Of a stretch of 64,000 nucleotides of DNA, positions 53,614 to 64,000 are shown one piece after another. This stretch comes from Bolinopsis microptera (lineage: Eukaryota; Ctenophora; Tentaculata; Lobata; Bolinopsidae): NCBI RefSeq assembly GCF_026151205.1, contig NC_087073.1, forward strand, positions 10,610,411 through 10,674,410, given 5' to 3'. The first letter of the stretch is position 1. Each line of letters opens with the position of its first letter. The notes beneath the pieces are model-generated. The model did not search any database. It was not told the origin of the DNA and worked only from the letters and a program-made list of their open reading frames with translations. The position numbers and the translations under genes are program-made.

Positions 53614-56600
53614 ATGGTAATAAAATCAGAGGACCTAAGCATGAGTGAAAATGAAGACGAGTCATCTCCCAATGGAAAGAAATCTCCCAAAGAGATATCG
53701 TCTGTTTCCATAACAACGTCGCGCATAACGAGACAGTCGGTATCTCGCAACAATCCTCCCTCAAAGAGACCTAAGTTAGAAGCGCCCCTAACAACGAGCG
53801 TCTCCCTGGCAACGAATGTCAGCAGCGTCTCTCCTCCTCCTCCTCTTCCTTCTACTCCTAATGTCAGCAGTGTCAGCAGTGTGCTACCTTCCTCTGTTCA
53901 GCAAGGTAATATATACGCGAGAAGATGATATTGTGCTACTTTCTTTCTAATAAATTCAAGCACAGATCAGGTCTTTCTTAGTTAATACAGGTAAGTAATA
54001 GAAAGAGTAGTGAGTATTGTAGAACACTCATTATATGTAACATTACAGTAACATTACAGTAACATTACGGTAACATTACAGTAACATTACAGTTACATTA
54101 CGGTAACATTACAGTAACAAGTAACATTACTGACACAACCCATATTACAGAAGCAGGTTCCACGCTACAAGAGACCCTAGCAACCCTGATCAGCAACCTA
54201 GGAGAACTGCAACCTAATCAGCTAGCTAAACTTGCTGGAATGCTTTCTAAGAATCTCTCAAACGGTGCGTTTTAAAACGAAATGTGAAACGTAATTCTCA
54301 TAAATCGTAGAGATATTGAAGTTTAAATGAGACAGTTCCTATTTGAAATATAAGGTTATTAATATTATTGACGAAAGGGTTTGACGCAGTTCACCTTACA
54401 ATAAGAGGTTGTTTGACGAAAGAGATCTGAGTTTGTCAAAACTCATTAAATCCCCTAAAGAATATTTCTAACTCTTCTATTATTAACACACATAGAGTAA
54501 TATTAAAAAGCAATGCCCCAGGAACTGGTAACACGTGCAGTTTTACTAACAATAATCCCCCAGGAACTGGTAACACGTGCAGTTTTACTAACAATAATCC
54601 CCCAGGAACTGGTAACACGTGCAGTTTTACTAACAATAATCGCCCAGGATCTGGTAACAGTGCACCAGCTCCCCAGTTCAAGTGTGACATGTGCCCCGCT
54701 TCATTCCACACTCAGAGTGACTACTTCAAGCATGTCACGTGAGTAAAGAGCTACAAATACATATCAGTTGTGATATACCTAATATAGTGTTTTCGGGCAA
54801 CTCACTAATGTGCTATAAGTATGAAAAAGATAAACTATTATAATTTAATTAAACTTATTTAGTTATAATAGTTATTTTCAGTGTCAGTACAGTCCGCCAT
54901 TTTCAGTATTATAATCCCACTTTATTTGAAAACACTATCCTCGTCCAGGTTTAGTCACGAGTCTGATTGTGGAATTTGTCTGAAGAGTTTCTCTACACAC
55001 GCCCTGCTGGAAGAACACGTACAAAGTGAGCACCCTACTGACCAACAACCTCCTAGCAAAAACACAGGTAACTATAGCAACCACCTTCTAGCAACAACAC
55101 AGGTAACTATAGTAACAACCTCCTAGCAACAACACAGGTAACTATAGCAACCACCTCCTAGCAACAACACAGGTAACTATAGTAAAAACCTCCTAGCAAA
55201 AACACAGGTTACTATAGCAACAACCTCCTAGCAACAACACAGGTAACTATAGTAAAAACCTCCTAGCAACAACACAGGTTGCTATAGCAACAACCTCCTA
55301 GCAACAACACAGGTAACTATAGCAACAACCTCTTAGCAACAACACAGGTAACTATAGCAACAACCTCCTAGCAACAACACAGGTTACTATAGCAACAACC
55401 TCCTAGCAACTCATCACAGGTAACTATAGCAATGGAGGGAATGGATATAAACACTGGGTAAAAGTTATTTATTTTCAATATAAAGGGCATCATTTTAAAC
55501 AGCTGCGGTTGACTGAAAAACAGTATATAATAACTAATAGTTACTCATTGATATCTTCCTAGTAATAGTTAACTGTCTGGGTTTGATTGAAATAAAAGCC
55601 TCGTTGTCATAGTTACTGATTAGTTGTCTGCGTTTCACTAAAAACTATCAAAACAAGTAGATAAAGATATTTTAGTAATAAGTAGGGAGAAGTAAGTAGG
55701 GAGAAGTAAGTAGTTTACACCTACATGAAACTAATGCCAGCATGCCAATCATCGGATGAATTTGAGCACTATTAAAGTTTAATAACGTGACAATTATATT
55801 GTTAAAACTATGAGTATGTTCATAAGAGCCACAATGATATATGATATACTAAATTATATAATTTATTGTATAATATACAGTATGATAATTGTACTTGATA
55901 TGCTCTCGACAAATCATTTAATGCGGTTAATTTGAAATAACAAATTTGTCACGTTGGTTGTGCTCCTTCATCAAATATTTAGTTACCTATCGCAGCGTCT
56001 TGGTAAACTGCTTGTTTAACTAGTAGTTGTTGCTATGACAACTCAAACTTGCGTGGAACTTGAAGTTTCATGCTCACATATAATACGTATGAGGTTCATT
56101 TTTCAACAAATTGTCGCTATATTTAAATGGCAATTTAATTTGCTTAACCTTAAGGGGGCCGGGGGGGTCTTCATCAAAATTCTCTCAAAATTGACTTTAT
56201 AGTTGTATCTGGTAGAAGGGAGTGATATCTACCAGCTGCTTTTAGTCCCATGGAAAAATATTGTTCCTAGCCGAAATTATCGCCGGTCTAAGGTCAGCGC
56301 TTATGTGTAATTGTATTGCGCGAGCGATTTTCAATCGCAAATTCGAAAATCGAGTCTAAAAATCTATCTTCTCCTACATTTTTTGAGCAATCACCCTGGA
56401 ACTTTCAGGATGTGTTCTAGGGACCATTTAGAAGATTTGATCGAGCCAAAATTTTGAGATAGGCCTTTAAAATTTTGTATTTAATTTTGAAAATCTTGGA
56501 CCCCGTTTTTTACGATTTCGGACCTGAAAAAATCGTAAAAAACGGGGTCCAAGATTTTCAAAATTGAATAAAAAATTTTTAAAGGCCTATCTCAAAATTT

Positions 56601-59600
56601 TGGCACGAAGAAATCTTTTAAATGGTCCCTAGAACATATCCTTAAAGTTTCAGGGTGATTGCTCAAAAAATGTAGGAGAAGATAGATTTTTAGACTCGAT
56701 TTTCAGAATTTGCGATTGAAAATCGCTAGCGCAATACAATTACACATAAGCGCTGGCCGCTGACCTTAGACCGGCGATAATTTCGGCTAGGAACAATATT
56801 TTTCCATGGGACCAAAAGCAGCTGGTAGATATCATTCCCTTCTACCAGAAACAACTATAAAGTCAATTTCGAGAGAATCTTGATGAAGACCCCCCCGGCC
56901 CCCTTAACCCTTGAACTCGTACCATAAAGCTTAAATACTTCAAAACGAGCAAATTTGATTTCCAGCAGATTGGTTAAACGCATATAACGATATCTCAGTT
57001 TCGAGTTCTGACCCAAACTAAAATTTGGCCAGTTTCCAATCTGATAATCTTCTTGATCGGAATGTTGCTGCTAGTTCATCAAATAAAATAGATGATTTCG
57101 CGACGGTAGCAGGTGAAACTATGAAATAACGTGAACAATGTGCAAATAGAAAAAAAATACATGTACACAACAAGCGGCAAAAAATAATTGTAAGGTTTTA
57201 AAAAAATCTGAATGCTTGTCATGTACCTAGCATCTCCTAGCATTAATAAAGGAAGTTTATAATCCCAGGCCACTAAACCTTTAAATAAAACCCCACATAA
57301 ACCCAGTTTCCTCTCCAGATGAGCGCATGACTTGTCCAGTGTGCAATGATAAGTTTTACGACGAGGTGGAACTCCAGGCTCACTTGTACAGTCACAAGCA
57401 GATCTTCCCTTGCGAGCTCTGCAGGGAGGTGTTCGGAGAACACAGGTTAGTGCTCCTTCATCAAATAAATAGTTAACACAGGTCAGTGAAGACGATATAC
57501 ACATGTATTTTGAAATCTCCTGTTGATATAACTTTAATAACCTTGAATCGTATCATTTATATGATTCAAGAACACCCCCCCCCCCCCCCCCGCTCCATGC
57601 CAGGTTAGTGATTCAGGGATCAACTATATAGCTCACTTCTGTAGGGTGGATGGGATCAGTTATCTTTCAAAGCTGATTTAAAAGCGAAAGATATGCTGTT
57701 GAGTTTTGGTGTTCGACCAGAGATTAGAATCGAATGTTGACTGTAATGTAACGGCTAGTTTAATCACTAACCAGTTTTACCATGGTAACCAGTTTTACCA
57801 TGGTTACCAGGCGCGCCATTCTCCCCCCTAGTAACCAGTTAGAAATCTGCCGTTTTGTGACAAATGAGCTCAAAGACACTCAAAAATCCTAGGTTTTCAA
57901 GCACTTTTGACACATTTATGACAAATTTTTGCATTTTAAGCAGTTTCTTTCTAATGGTTTCTGATGGTTTTCAGTGATAGTTCTTGACCCAAAATAAAAT
58001 TTGGATTAAAGAATTCAGAAATTCACAAAAAGGTCTTTAAGCACATTTGTCAGAAAACGGCAGAAATGAAGGATAGATTCGCTCACCTATGTGTCGAATG
58101 AAGCAAGTAAAATTGTCGATTAACTGTATGACTGGTTAGGTTTGCGCTATTTTTAAAATTTTAAAACGATATTACACAAAAATTACAAAAAAAAACTGTG
58201 TGTAATTCTGACTCACGTGAATTATTAAAGGGTTACGTCTGGACTCTGGGCAGAAGTCATACTCCACTTAAACAGTGTTCACTTAAACACTGTTAAAGTG
58301 ACAGTTTCTAAAAACTCCACTAAAATAAGAGTTCAGTGGTTAAAGACTTTGTGACAGAAGCGAGACTGTTTTAAATACAGATGGAAATTTTGCTAAAATA
58401 TCTATCAACTCAAAACTCTTGTCTCATTTTGGTCATGTGAGTGAGATGGCTGTTAAAAGTAAGGTGGCTGATTTATACAGATATAAATGAACAGTAGCAA
58501 ACTTGATACAATCGAGTCTAGATTAGTATTCTCTACTCAGAAACTTAGTGATCATACAAACTTGGGAGAAAAGTTTTCCGCAGTCAAGGCAACTAGATAG
58601 TACATTCGTCACGCTGGAACAAATTATTTGTTATATATAAACGCACTTTACGGAATAAACGCACTTTACGGAATAAACGCACTTTACGGAATGTATGATG
58701 CTAGTACAAGAACTTTCGGGTAATTCCACTTGACTAAGCAATCACTTTATATAGTAGTGTAGGAATCCCACAGAAATAGTTTCGGTACTGGCAGCCTGAA
58801 AAATTGGTTTTGTCCCTCACTTTATCTCCGCTTACGTGTCTACTGTAATTTGTACCCAAAAGTGGAATTACCGATAATCCTTGTACCAGCGTCATATATT
58901 CCGTTAAATGGGTTAAAAGCGCTTAACTACTTCACGTGGTAGACTGGTGGAAATACCACTATCGAAACTAGCACAGAAAATAAAGTGTAGTGTACCAGGA
59001 TGTTCCATTTTTATTCCTCTAAAAACTTTATCTTCCCTCCCAAACCTTATCCTTGCCCGAAAAACTTAGCTCTACACATAATAATAATACCTTGTACCTT
59101 TGTCCAGGAACTTAGAGCTGCACCTGAAAGCGTTCCACGAACAACACCGGCCCCACACCTGTAACATGTGCACAGAGACCTTCTGTACTGCTTCAGAACT
59201 CTACAAACATATCAGGTGCTTTCACTTTCACTTTCACTTTCTACTTTCACTATGACACAAATTCCCTTCGCCATCCTACATCTGTGAATCATTTCCATCA
59301 TAATCTAACAATACCTCTCCACAGTTTTAAACACGATCTGGACTGCACTATTTGTAACCAGCCCTTTACTAGTGCTGCAGCGCTGAAAGCGCACATAAAG
59401 CATCAGCACACTTTCGAGTGTTGTGCTTGTGCTGTCCAAGGAACTGTCAAGATCGTAAGCAATTTCTTACTCAAAACCTTTATCTCCCTATTTTAATTAG
59501 TTTTATTCACTTCCTTGCTGTCAGCCTTACATAATATTGAGTTTTAATCCTTCTTTCCTACCTAAAACATGTTAACTCTGTTATCTGCACGATTATACTC

Positions 59601-59766
59601 TCATCCTTTCGTAAAACTCCTTCCTGTTTTCAGTTTAACACGGTCGAGTCGTACGATATCCACCTGTCTCACTTTCACAAGGGAATGGAGTTCTACAAGT
59701 GTATAAAGTGCAACAAACGTTACATATCCCTACCGGAGTTCCAGAACCATGTCATGGAGGTTAGTT

Positions 59767-59798
<32 letters not shown>

Positions 59799-62700
59799 TT
59801 ATCTGAGTTCAGAACCATGTCATGGAGGTTAGTTCTTTCACTTTCACTTTCACTTTCACTCTTACTATATCTGAGTTCAGAACCATGTCATGGAGGTTAG
59901 TTCTTTCACTTTCACTTACACTTTCACTCTCACTTTATCTGAGTTCAGAACCATGTCATGGAGGTTAGTTCTTTCACTTTCACTTTCACTTTCACTCTTA
60001 CTATATCTGAGTTCAGAACCACGTCATGGAGGTTTGTTGTGGAATCTTCTGGAACTTGGAGTGTCCTTTCTGATTTCTGAATCTATCGCCGATCTCCTAT
60101 GTAAAAGAACCCAGATTTTTAACAAGATTATCTGTTTATTAAATACGTTAACAGTAATGACATATCTCCCAGGCGCACCAAGCTAAGCCACCTGAAACAC
60201 CCGACAATAGTGAAAGTGAAACCAAGCAGCTGGAGGAGGAGGAGATGAAAGAGAAATGTCAGTTTTGTGACACTAGTTTTGTCTCCTCTGCAGCTCTACT
60301 GTCCCATGTGCGTGAGATACATGACAACTCGTGCGTGTACTGTGAAACTGTCTGCAACAACGGTGAGAACATCATTATCATCTATAGTTTCATTTAATTG
60401 TATTAAACTAGGGATCTACAGGGGTTTTCTGTTTGTGTATCAACGCCTCCTCCACACATCCCCGACGCCTCCTCCACACATTATCTTACAGGTGGATTCT
60501 AGTCACACCATCTAACACTGTCTCTATCTTACAGGAGGATTGGAAGAGCACATGAGCTCTATTCACTCTAGAAAGTGTGATATTTGTAACATTGTCTACA
60601 GAGAGCAGTACTTAATCCTGGAACATTTTACTGCAGTTCATCCTGAGGTAACTACTACAGCTAATTATAGTAATTACAGTTGTGTTTACACTATCTGTTA
60701 TTAAGAACTTTAGTATATATTATATACAAAATAGTAATAACATTAATGCTCGGAAACAGTCTTTAAAACTCGGTTCAAGGCTAAATTTACACATGTAAAC
60801 TGACGTGTTCTGAAATTTTGTGTAAATATTAAGCATTGCACTTGAAAATATACCTGACTATAAAAAGATTTAACGGTGGATATGTTACTTTGTAAACTGG
60901 AAATGACTTTTATAGTAGCTAAGTAGGGCTAGATGACTAGAAAAGCCCAAAAGTATTAAATTATATGACGAAGTTGAAAATGGTAAAGCTATTAAGATTC
61001 CATTGACGTGTAGTACTATATATATGTGCCGCGCCTTCACAAAGCTGGTTCCTAAATTATGAGGATTTGTTGTAATTCCGCTGTATTCCCGAGCTTTTAG
61101 TGACCAGCTTTTAACGGCTGAGCAATTTCGACTCCCAATTGAGAAACCGAGTTGAATGATTGGGCGACGGTTTAAGTTAGTCGCAGAGAACGTCAATCAT
61201 TTAGCAGTTTTACTGTTGGGCAAGTGGAGGGAGTTTTAAATAGTCGTTTAGGGCTTAGGCACTTGCTTTCTACAGAACACAAGATAGTATACTGTATTGA
61301 CTTAGTTACTGACACAGTACAACATGTTTTACTATATATAATAAGACATGTTATACTTTATATATATATAAAGCGAAACGATATTAATTATTGGCGGGAC
61401 ATAAGACTAGATCATCTGGCTACTGGCCAGTGGCCAGTGATCTAGTCTTATGGGAACCTTTGCATGGTAGAGCACAGCAAGGCCGACCGAGACAAAGCTA
61501 TTTTTCTATGTTACTGATATGAGGGAACTTGGGACAAACTCTAAAGAGGAACTGTGAACCCTGATGCCGGACAGGGATGTATGGAGGGGGTTTTCTGGCG
61601 TAGATCGGACTTAGTTCCGACGTATTAGTAGTACTAGTAGTAGTAGTAGAAATTAGAATATTAACAGACTTGTAGTTAGCTACGTAGGACACATAAAACG
61701 CAAAATCGGAGTGTTAGGTCGGTTTAGAATGCCTTACATCTATTTGACTTATCTGAATAATTTTATTAGTAGGTGGACATCAGTGACACCAGGGTTAAAA
61801 CGTTATCAGGTTCACTTTTTAGTGTTCAGTGACATAAATCATGATATTACGATGATTTACAAGATATACGCCATGTCTACTGTCTACAGATAGATAATGA
61901 ACGAGCGAGCGAAACTTATTTTCTTTTGCCTTTAACTTCTAGTCACCTGGTAACCTAGTTACCTGGTTACCTGGTAACCTGGTAACCTAGTTACCTGATA
62001 ACATGGTAGTCTTTACAATACCACTCCTAGTTAACGTTGACGAAGTGCTGGCTGTGCGAGGAGCGGTTTATAACAGCACATGACTTAATAAAACATAGCC
62101 GAGCAAAGCACTGCAAGGAGCTGAACCTTAACTCCTCGGACAAGACTTCCCAGGTATATCCTTCTGTTACTGATCTTATTTAATCTTATCTTAGTACTTT
62201 TAAAAAACGTATCACTACAATTATCAGTGTAATATGTTCAAAAGTTGTGTCTTTTATCTCTAGAAGGTGGATCAGTTGAATTGCCTGAATTTCCTGAATT
62301 GCCTGAATCTCTCTGACTCTCATATTCAGGACGATACAAAGCACCCTTGTAAGAGTTGTGATGAGGTCCTCTCCAGTGCAACCGAGCTACTCACACACAA
62401 CAAGTTAGTTTTAATGCTATCTACGAGATTTCAAACACAAGGAAATATTTTTGTTAAATTGCATCTATGAAATGAAATTAAACTTGTGGCCCGCAGTTAT
62501 GGTTGTTACTTGTTTGCCTAACCCTGGGGATATACTTGTTGTACGGCTAGTTATACAAGAAGAATCAACTCAGACAGTTTAAAGCCCTGTCCCTCAGATT
62601 GGATCACAATCCCCGGTGTACGGTGTGTAAAGTACAGATGTCCTCTGCTAGAGACCTGGATCTGCATATATCCTCTCAGCACTGCATTTCCTGTGAGGAC

Positions 62701-63707
62701 TGCAGTGACCGCTTCTCTTCTAAGCTAATGCTCAGGTTACTTGTTATTAATTTTTGCTAACTACTCAGGTAACTTCTTTGCTGTTTCTGTTTGTGTTAGT
62801 TCAAATTTAGAATTTTTCGTGAGTTAGATTAATGAGTGGCTCCATCCTGACCAATAGTATTTACAGGAACCACATTACGACAAAGCATCCTGAGAAGGAG
62901 ATATTTCACTGTAGGATATGTCTGGAACACTTCTCCAACAAACCCGAGGTTATTTACTGTTTCTAATGTTTACTGTTTCTAATGTTTACTGTTTATTATT
63001 TACCTTTTCTATTATTACGTTAGAAACCATAACAAATAACCCGTACTCCAGTTTTCTTACTAGACACTATATTGTATAGATAACCTGGTAACCTGTTTAG
63101 TGGTTATCTGGTAACCTGGTAACCTGGTAACCTGGTAACCTGGTAACCTGGTAACCTGGTAACCTGGTAACCTGGTAACCTGGTCTAACCAGATAAGACT
63201 GCTATCTGTATTGATACCCTGACTAGACAACCAAGCTGCACTGTACTACCATAGACCACTAATTATATTGAACACTAACTGTATTTACTCCGCAGCTAGC
63301 CAAGCATTTCAGTAAACATATCCCGGTATCAGCTGGATCGAAAACTACTACAGGCTCTGCTATCAAACATGTCAGTTACTTTTAAAGTATTTATTCGCTA
63401 TCATACAGTGCTTAGGAGACTATTAGCAGAAGTATAACTACTTACCACAAATATTGTTAATATGTTAATAACACCACATAACCCCAACCTCCTCCCCTGT
63501 AGTACCTAGGAAAGCTGCCTGGAGTGCCATGTAAGCGACCTGGTGGTGGTGGTGGTGGTGGTATGTCCTGCGCCATCTGCAGGACCAAGTTCAGTTCTAT
63601 CCCTGAGTACGAGGAGCACGTGCAAAGCGCGCACGAAAAGAACTTCTGCTCCTGTGACATCTGCTCTCACTGCTTTGTTTCTGAAACAGCTCTTCACAAA
63701 CATATTG
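53614..63707 (+). CDS. Long multi-C2H2 zinc-finger protein, 5' 16 coding exons (continues past window)
   Basis: Exons: 53614-53905, 54151-54264, 54522-54738, 54949-55067, 57319-57445, 59108-59215, 59325-59454, 59634-59759, 60173-60362, 60535-60647, 62031-62153, 62264-62403, 62574-62735, 62867-62948, 63296-63370, 63503-63707. All are GT/AG and phase-matched; at least 774 residues. It starts MVIKSEDLSM (a PsiKxE SUMO-type site), then an acidic and Ser/Pro-rich region with KRPK (possible nuclear signal), a helical LISNLGELQPNQLAKLAGML block, then about 18 fingers such as FKCDMCPASFHTQSDYFKH, TCPVCNDKFYDEVELQAHLYSH, FPCELCREVFGEHRNLELHLK and KCDICNIVYREQYLILEHFT. Many fingers are cut by an intron between the Cys pair and the His pair, unlike the intronless cluster copies. 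Linkers are not TGEKP-like, so fingers are not a canonical DNA-reading array. A GGT microsatellite codes polyglycine in exon 16. No orthologue is recognised by eye. Confidence 0.85.
54015..54130. repeat. 11-bp repeat AGTAACATTAC
   Basis: About eight copies with A/G variants in the first intron of the multi-finger gene, ending 20 bp before the exon 2 acceptor. Confidence 0.85.
54515..54660 (+). repeat. 42-bp exon-start repeat of the multi-finger gene
   Basis: CCCCAGGAACTGGTAACACG followed by TGCAGTTTTACTAACAATAATC occurs three times in full and a fourth time in part, at exactly 42 bp. It encodes GTGNTCSFTNNNPP repeats in frame. Each copy also carries the CCCCAG acceptor, so the splice site can move by whole 14-residue steps. 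Confidence 0.88.
55040..55435 (+). repeat. 35-bp exon-end repeat of the multi-finger gene
   Basis: About 11 units of CCTCCTAGCAACAACACAGG followed by TAACTATAGCAACAA. The first unit is the last codons of exon 4 (PPSKNT) and its donor ACAG|GTAACT. The later units copy this junction into the intron. Confidence 0.9.
56150..56907. mobile_element. 758-bp TTAA-flanked foldback element
   Basis: TTAAGGGGGCCGGGGGGGTC at the left and its complement ending in CCCCCTTAA at the right. Arms of ~370 bp match closely, with the centre near 56528 (ACGGGGTCC side). It shares the G-run-plus-TTAA boundary design of the element at 38.3 kb but not its internal sequence. It lies in intron 4 of the multi-finger gene. 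Confidence 0.82.
57446..59107. other. Intron 5 of the multi-finger gene
   Basis: Contains a second donor-like copy AACACAGGTCAGTG 37 bp after the real one, an 18-20 base C run (about 57567-57590), GTTACCATGGTAACC palindromes (57775-57835), and an imperfect foldback at 58677-58922. No other gene seen. Confidence 0.55.
58677..58922. repeat. ~245-bp imperfect foldback (probable MITE)
   Basis: The arm TTACGGAATGTATGATGCTA GTACAAG...GGTAATTCCACT pairs with AGTGGAATTACCG...CTTG TACCAGCGTCATATATTCCG. Two extra copies of AAACGCACTTTACGGAAT precede it (58640-58690). Confidence 0.65.
59745..60035 (+). repeat. 68-bp exon-end repeat of the multi-finger gene
   Basis: The end of exon 8 and its donor (CCATGTCATGGAG|GTTAGT), plus a CACTTT-rich tail, recur at 59805, 59873, 59941 and 60009, exactly 68 bp apart. 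The copies have lost one C (GAGTTCAG for GAGTTCCAG), so they are out of frame with the exon. Confidence 0.9.
60648..62030. other. Intron 10 of the multi-finger gene
   Basis: No second gene seen. It contains a perfect-arm hairpin around 61393-61452 (ATAAGACTAGATCA / TGATCTAGTCTTAT) and a run of GGTTACCTGGTAACC-type repeats (61945-61995) close to the next acceptor. Confidence 0.5.
63075..63185. repeat. 10-bp repeat GGTAACCT
   Basis: About ten copies of CTGGTAACCT in intron 14 of the multi-finger gene. GGTAACC is itself near-palindromic. Confidence 0.9.
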
Positions 63708-63714
63708 GTCAGTG

Positions 63715-64000
63715 GTTTTCAGTAGCTGGCTCTTTCTTTCAGCTGCTGGCTCTTTCTTTCAGTAGCTGGTTCTTTCTTTCAGCTGCTGGTTCTTTCTTTC
63801 AGCTGCTGGTTCTTTCTTTCAGCTGCTGGTTCTTTTTTTCAGTAGCTGGTTCTTTCTTTCAGCTGCTGGCTCTTTCTTTCAGTAGCTGGCTCTTTCTTTC
63901 AGCTGCTGGTTCTTTTTTTCAGCTGCTGGTTCTTTTTTTCAGTAGCTGGTTCTTTCTTTCAGCTGCTGGCTCTTTCTTTCAGCTGCTGGCTCTTTCTTTC
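63715..64000 (+). repeat. 20-bp repeat with a pyrimidine tract and AG, to window end
   Basis: About 14 exact 20-bp units of the form AGCTGCTGGCTCTTTCTTTC or AGTAGCTGGTTCTTTCTTTC, right after exon 16. Each unit reads TCTTTCTTTCAG, a good 3' splice-site sequence. The array runs off the window. Confidence 0.92.

Noticed and set aside
54436-54711. 91-codon minus-strand frame with LLLVKLHVLPVPGG repeats
   Set aside because: Antisense of the 42-bp coding repeat in exon 3 of the multi-finger gene.
57079-57504. 141-codon minus-strand frame
   Set aside because: It is the antisense of zinc-finger exon 5 (57319-57445) and its flanks; the + strand exon has better evidence.
61498-61692. 64-codon minus-strand frame with a Thr/Ser run
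   Set aside because: Based on a TAGTAG microsatellite and has no known domain.

Overview
The window is animal (metazoan) nuclear DNA: AT-rich, with small exons carrying clean GT/AG junctions, C2H2 fingers joined by HSGEKP-type linkers, an animal-type polypeptide GalNAc-transferase, a rhodopsin-class GPCR, a BLTP2/hobbit-type lipid-transfer protein and a eukaryotic RNase H1. Nothing in it fixes the phylum; an invertebrate, possibly an early-branching one, fits the gene set. Exon models were built by hand: every junction quoted has GT/AG ends and matching codon phase, and the conserved residues continue across it.

Layout. 1-2 kb: a GACCCAGGCCCTTTCGGGACCGT minisatellite, a decayed hAT-like fragment, and a hAT-type MITE (1116-1954) with a perfect 8-bp target duplication. 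2-11.9 kb: a tandem C2H2 cluster on the + strand: one apparently intact 12-finger gene, a frameshifted copy, a nonsense-truncated copy and a 19-finger copy, plus a relic of a fifth start exon. Each unit carries the same palindromic MITE. 12.3-34.8 kb: the C-terminal two thirds of a BLTP2/KIAA0100/hobbit-like gene in eight exons. Its 16.5-kb intron (13607-30068) holds a retrotransposon tail, two intronless GalNAc-transferase copies (one frameshifted, one intact) and a large satellite of ~184-bp units. 35.7-37.1 kb: a two-exon GPCR on the - strand, convergent with BLTP2. 38.1-48.1 kb: RNase H1 in nine exons with two hybrid-binding domains. 48.1-53.2 kb: mostly unassigned sequence with a CACGTG cluster and a 327-bp near-perfect foldback. 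53.6 kb to the end: the 5' 16 exons of a long gene with about 18 C2H2 fingers, most of them split by introns.

The most unusual pattern is that tandem duplications sit again and again exactly on exon/intron boundaries. The RNase H1 exon end is amplified ~19 times with its splice donor, the RNase H1 stop codon five times, four exon ends or starts in the multi-finger gene are repeated, and BLTP2 exon edges are doubled. Several units contain AG|GT, so each copy could act as acceptor and donor, as intron birth by tandem duplication predicts. Other notable items are two long foldbacks bounded by TTAA, paired PsiKxE (SUMO-type) motifs in the clustered finger proteins, and GTAAC/GTTAC-based repeats in nearly every intron.
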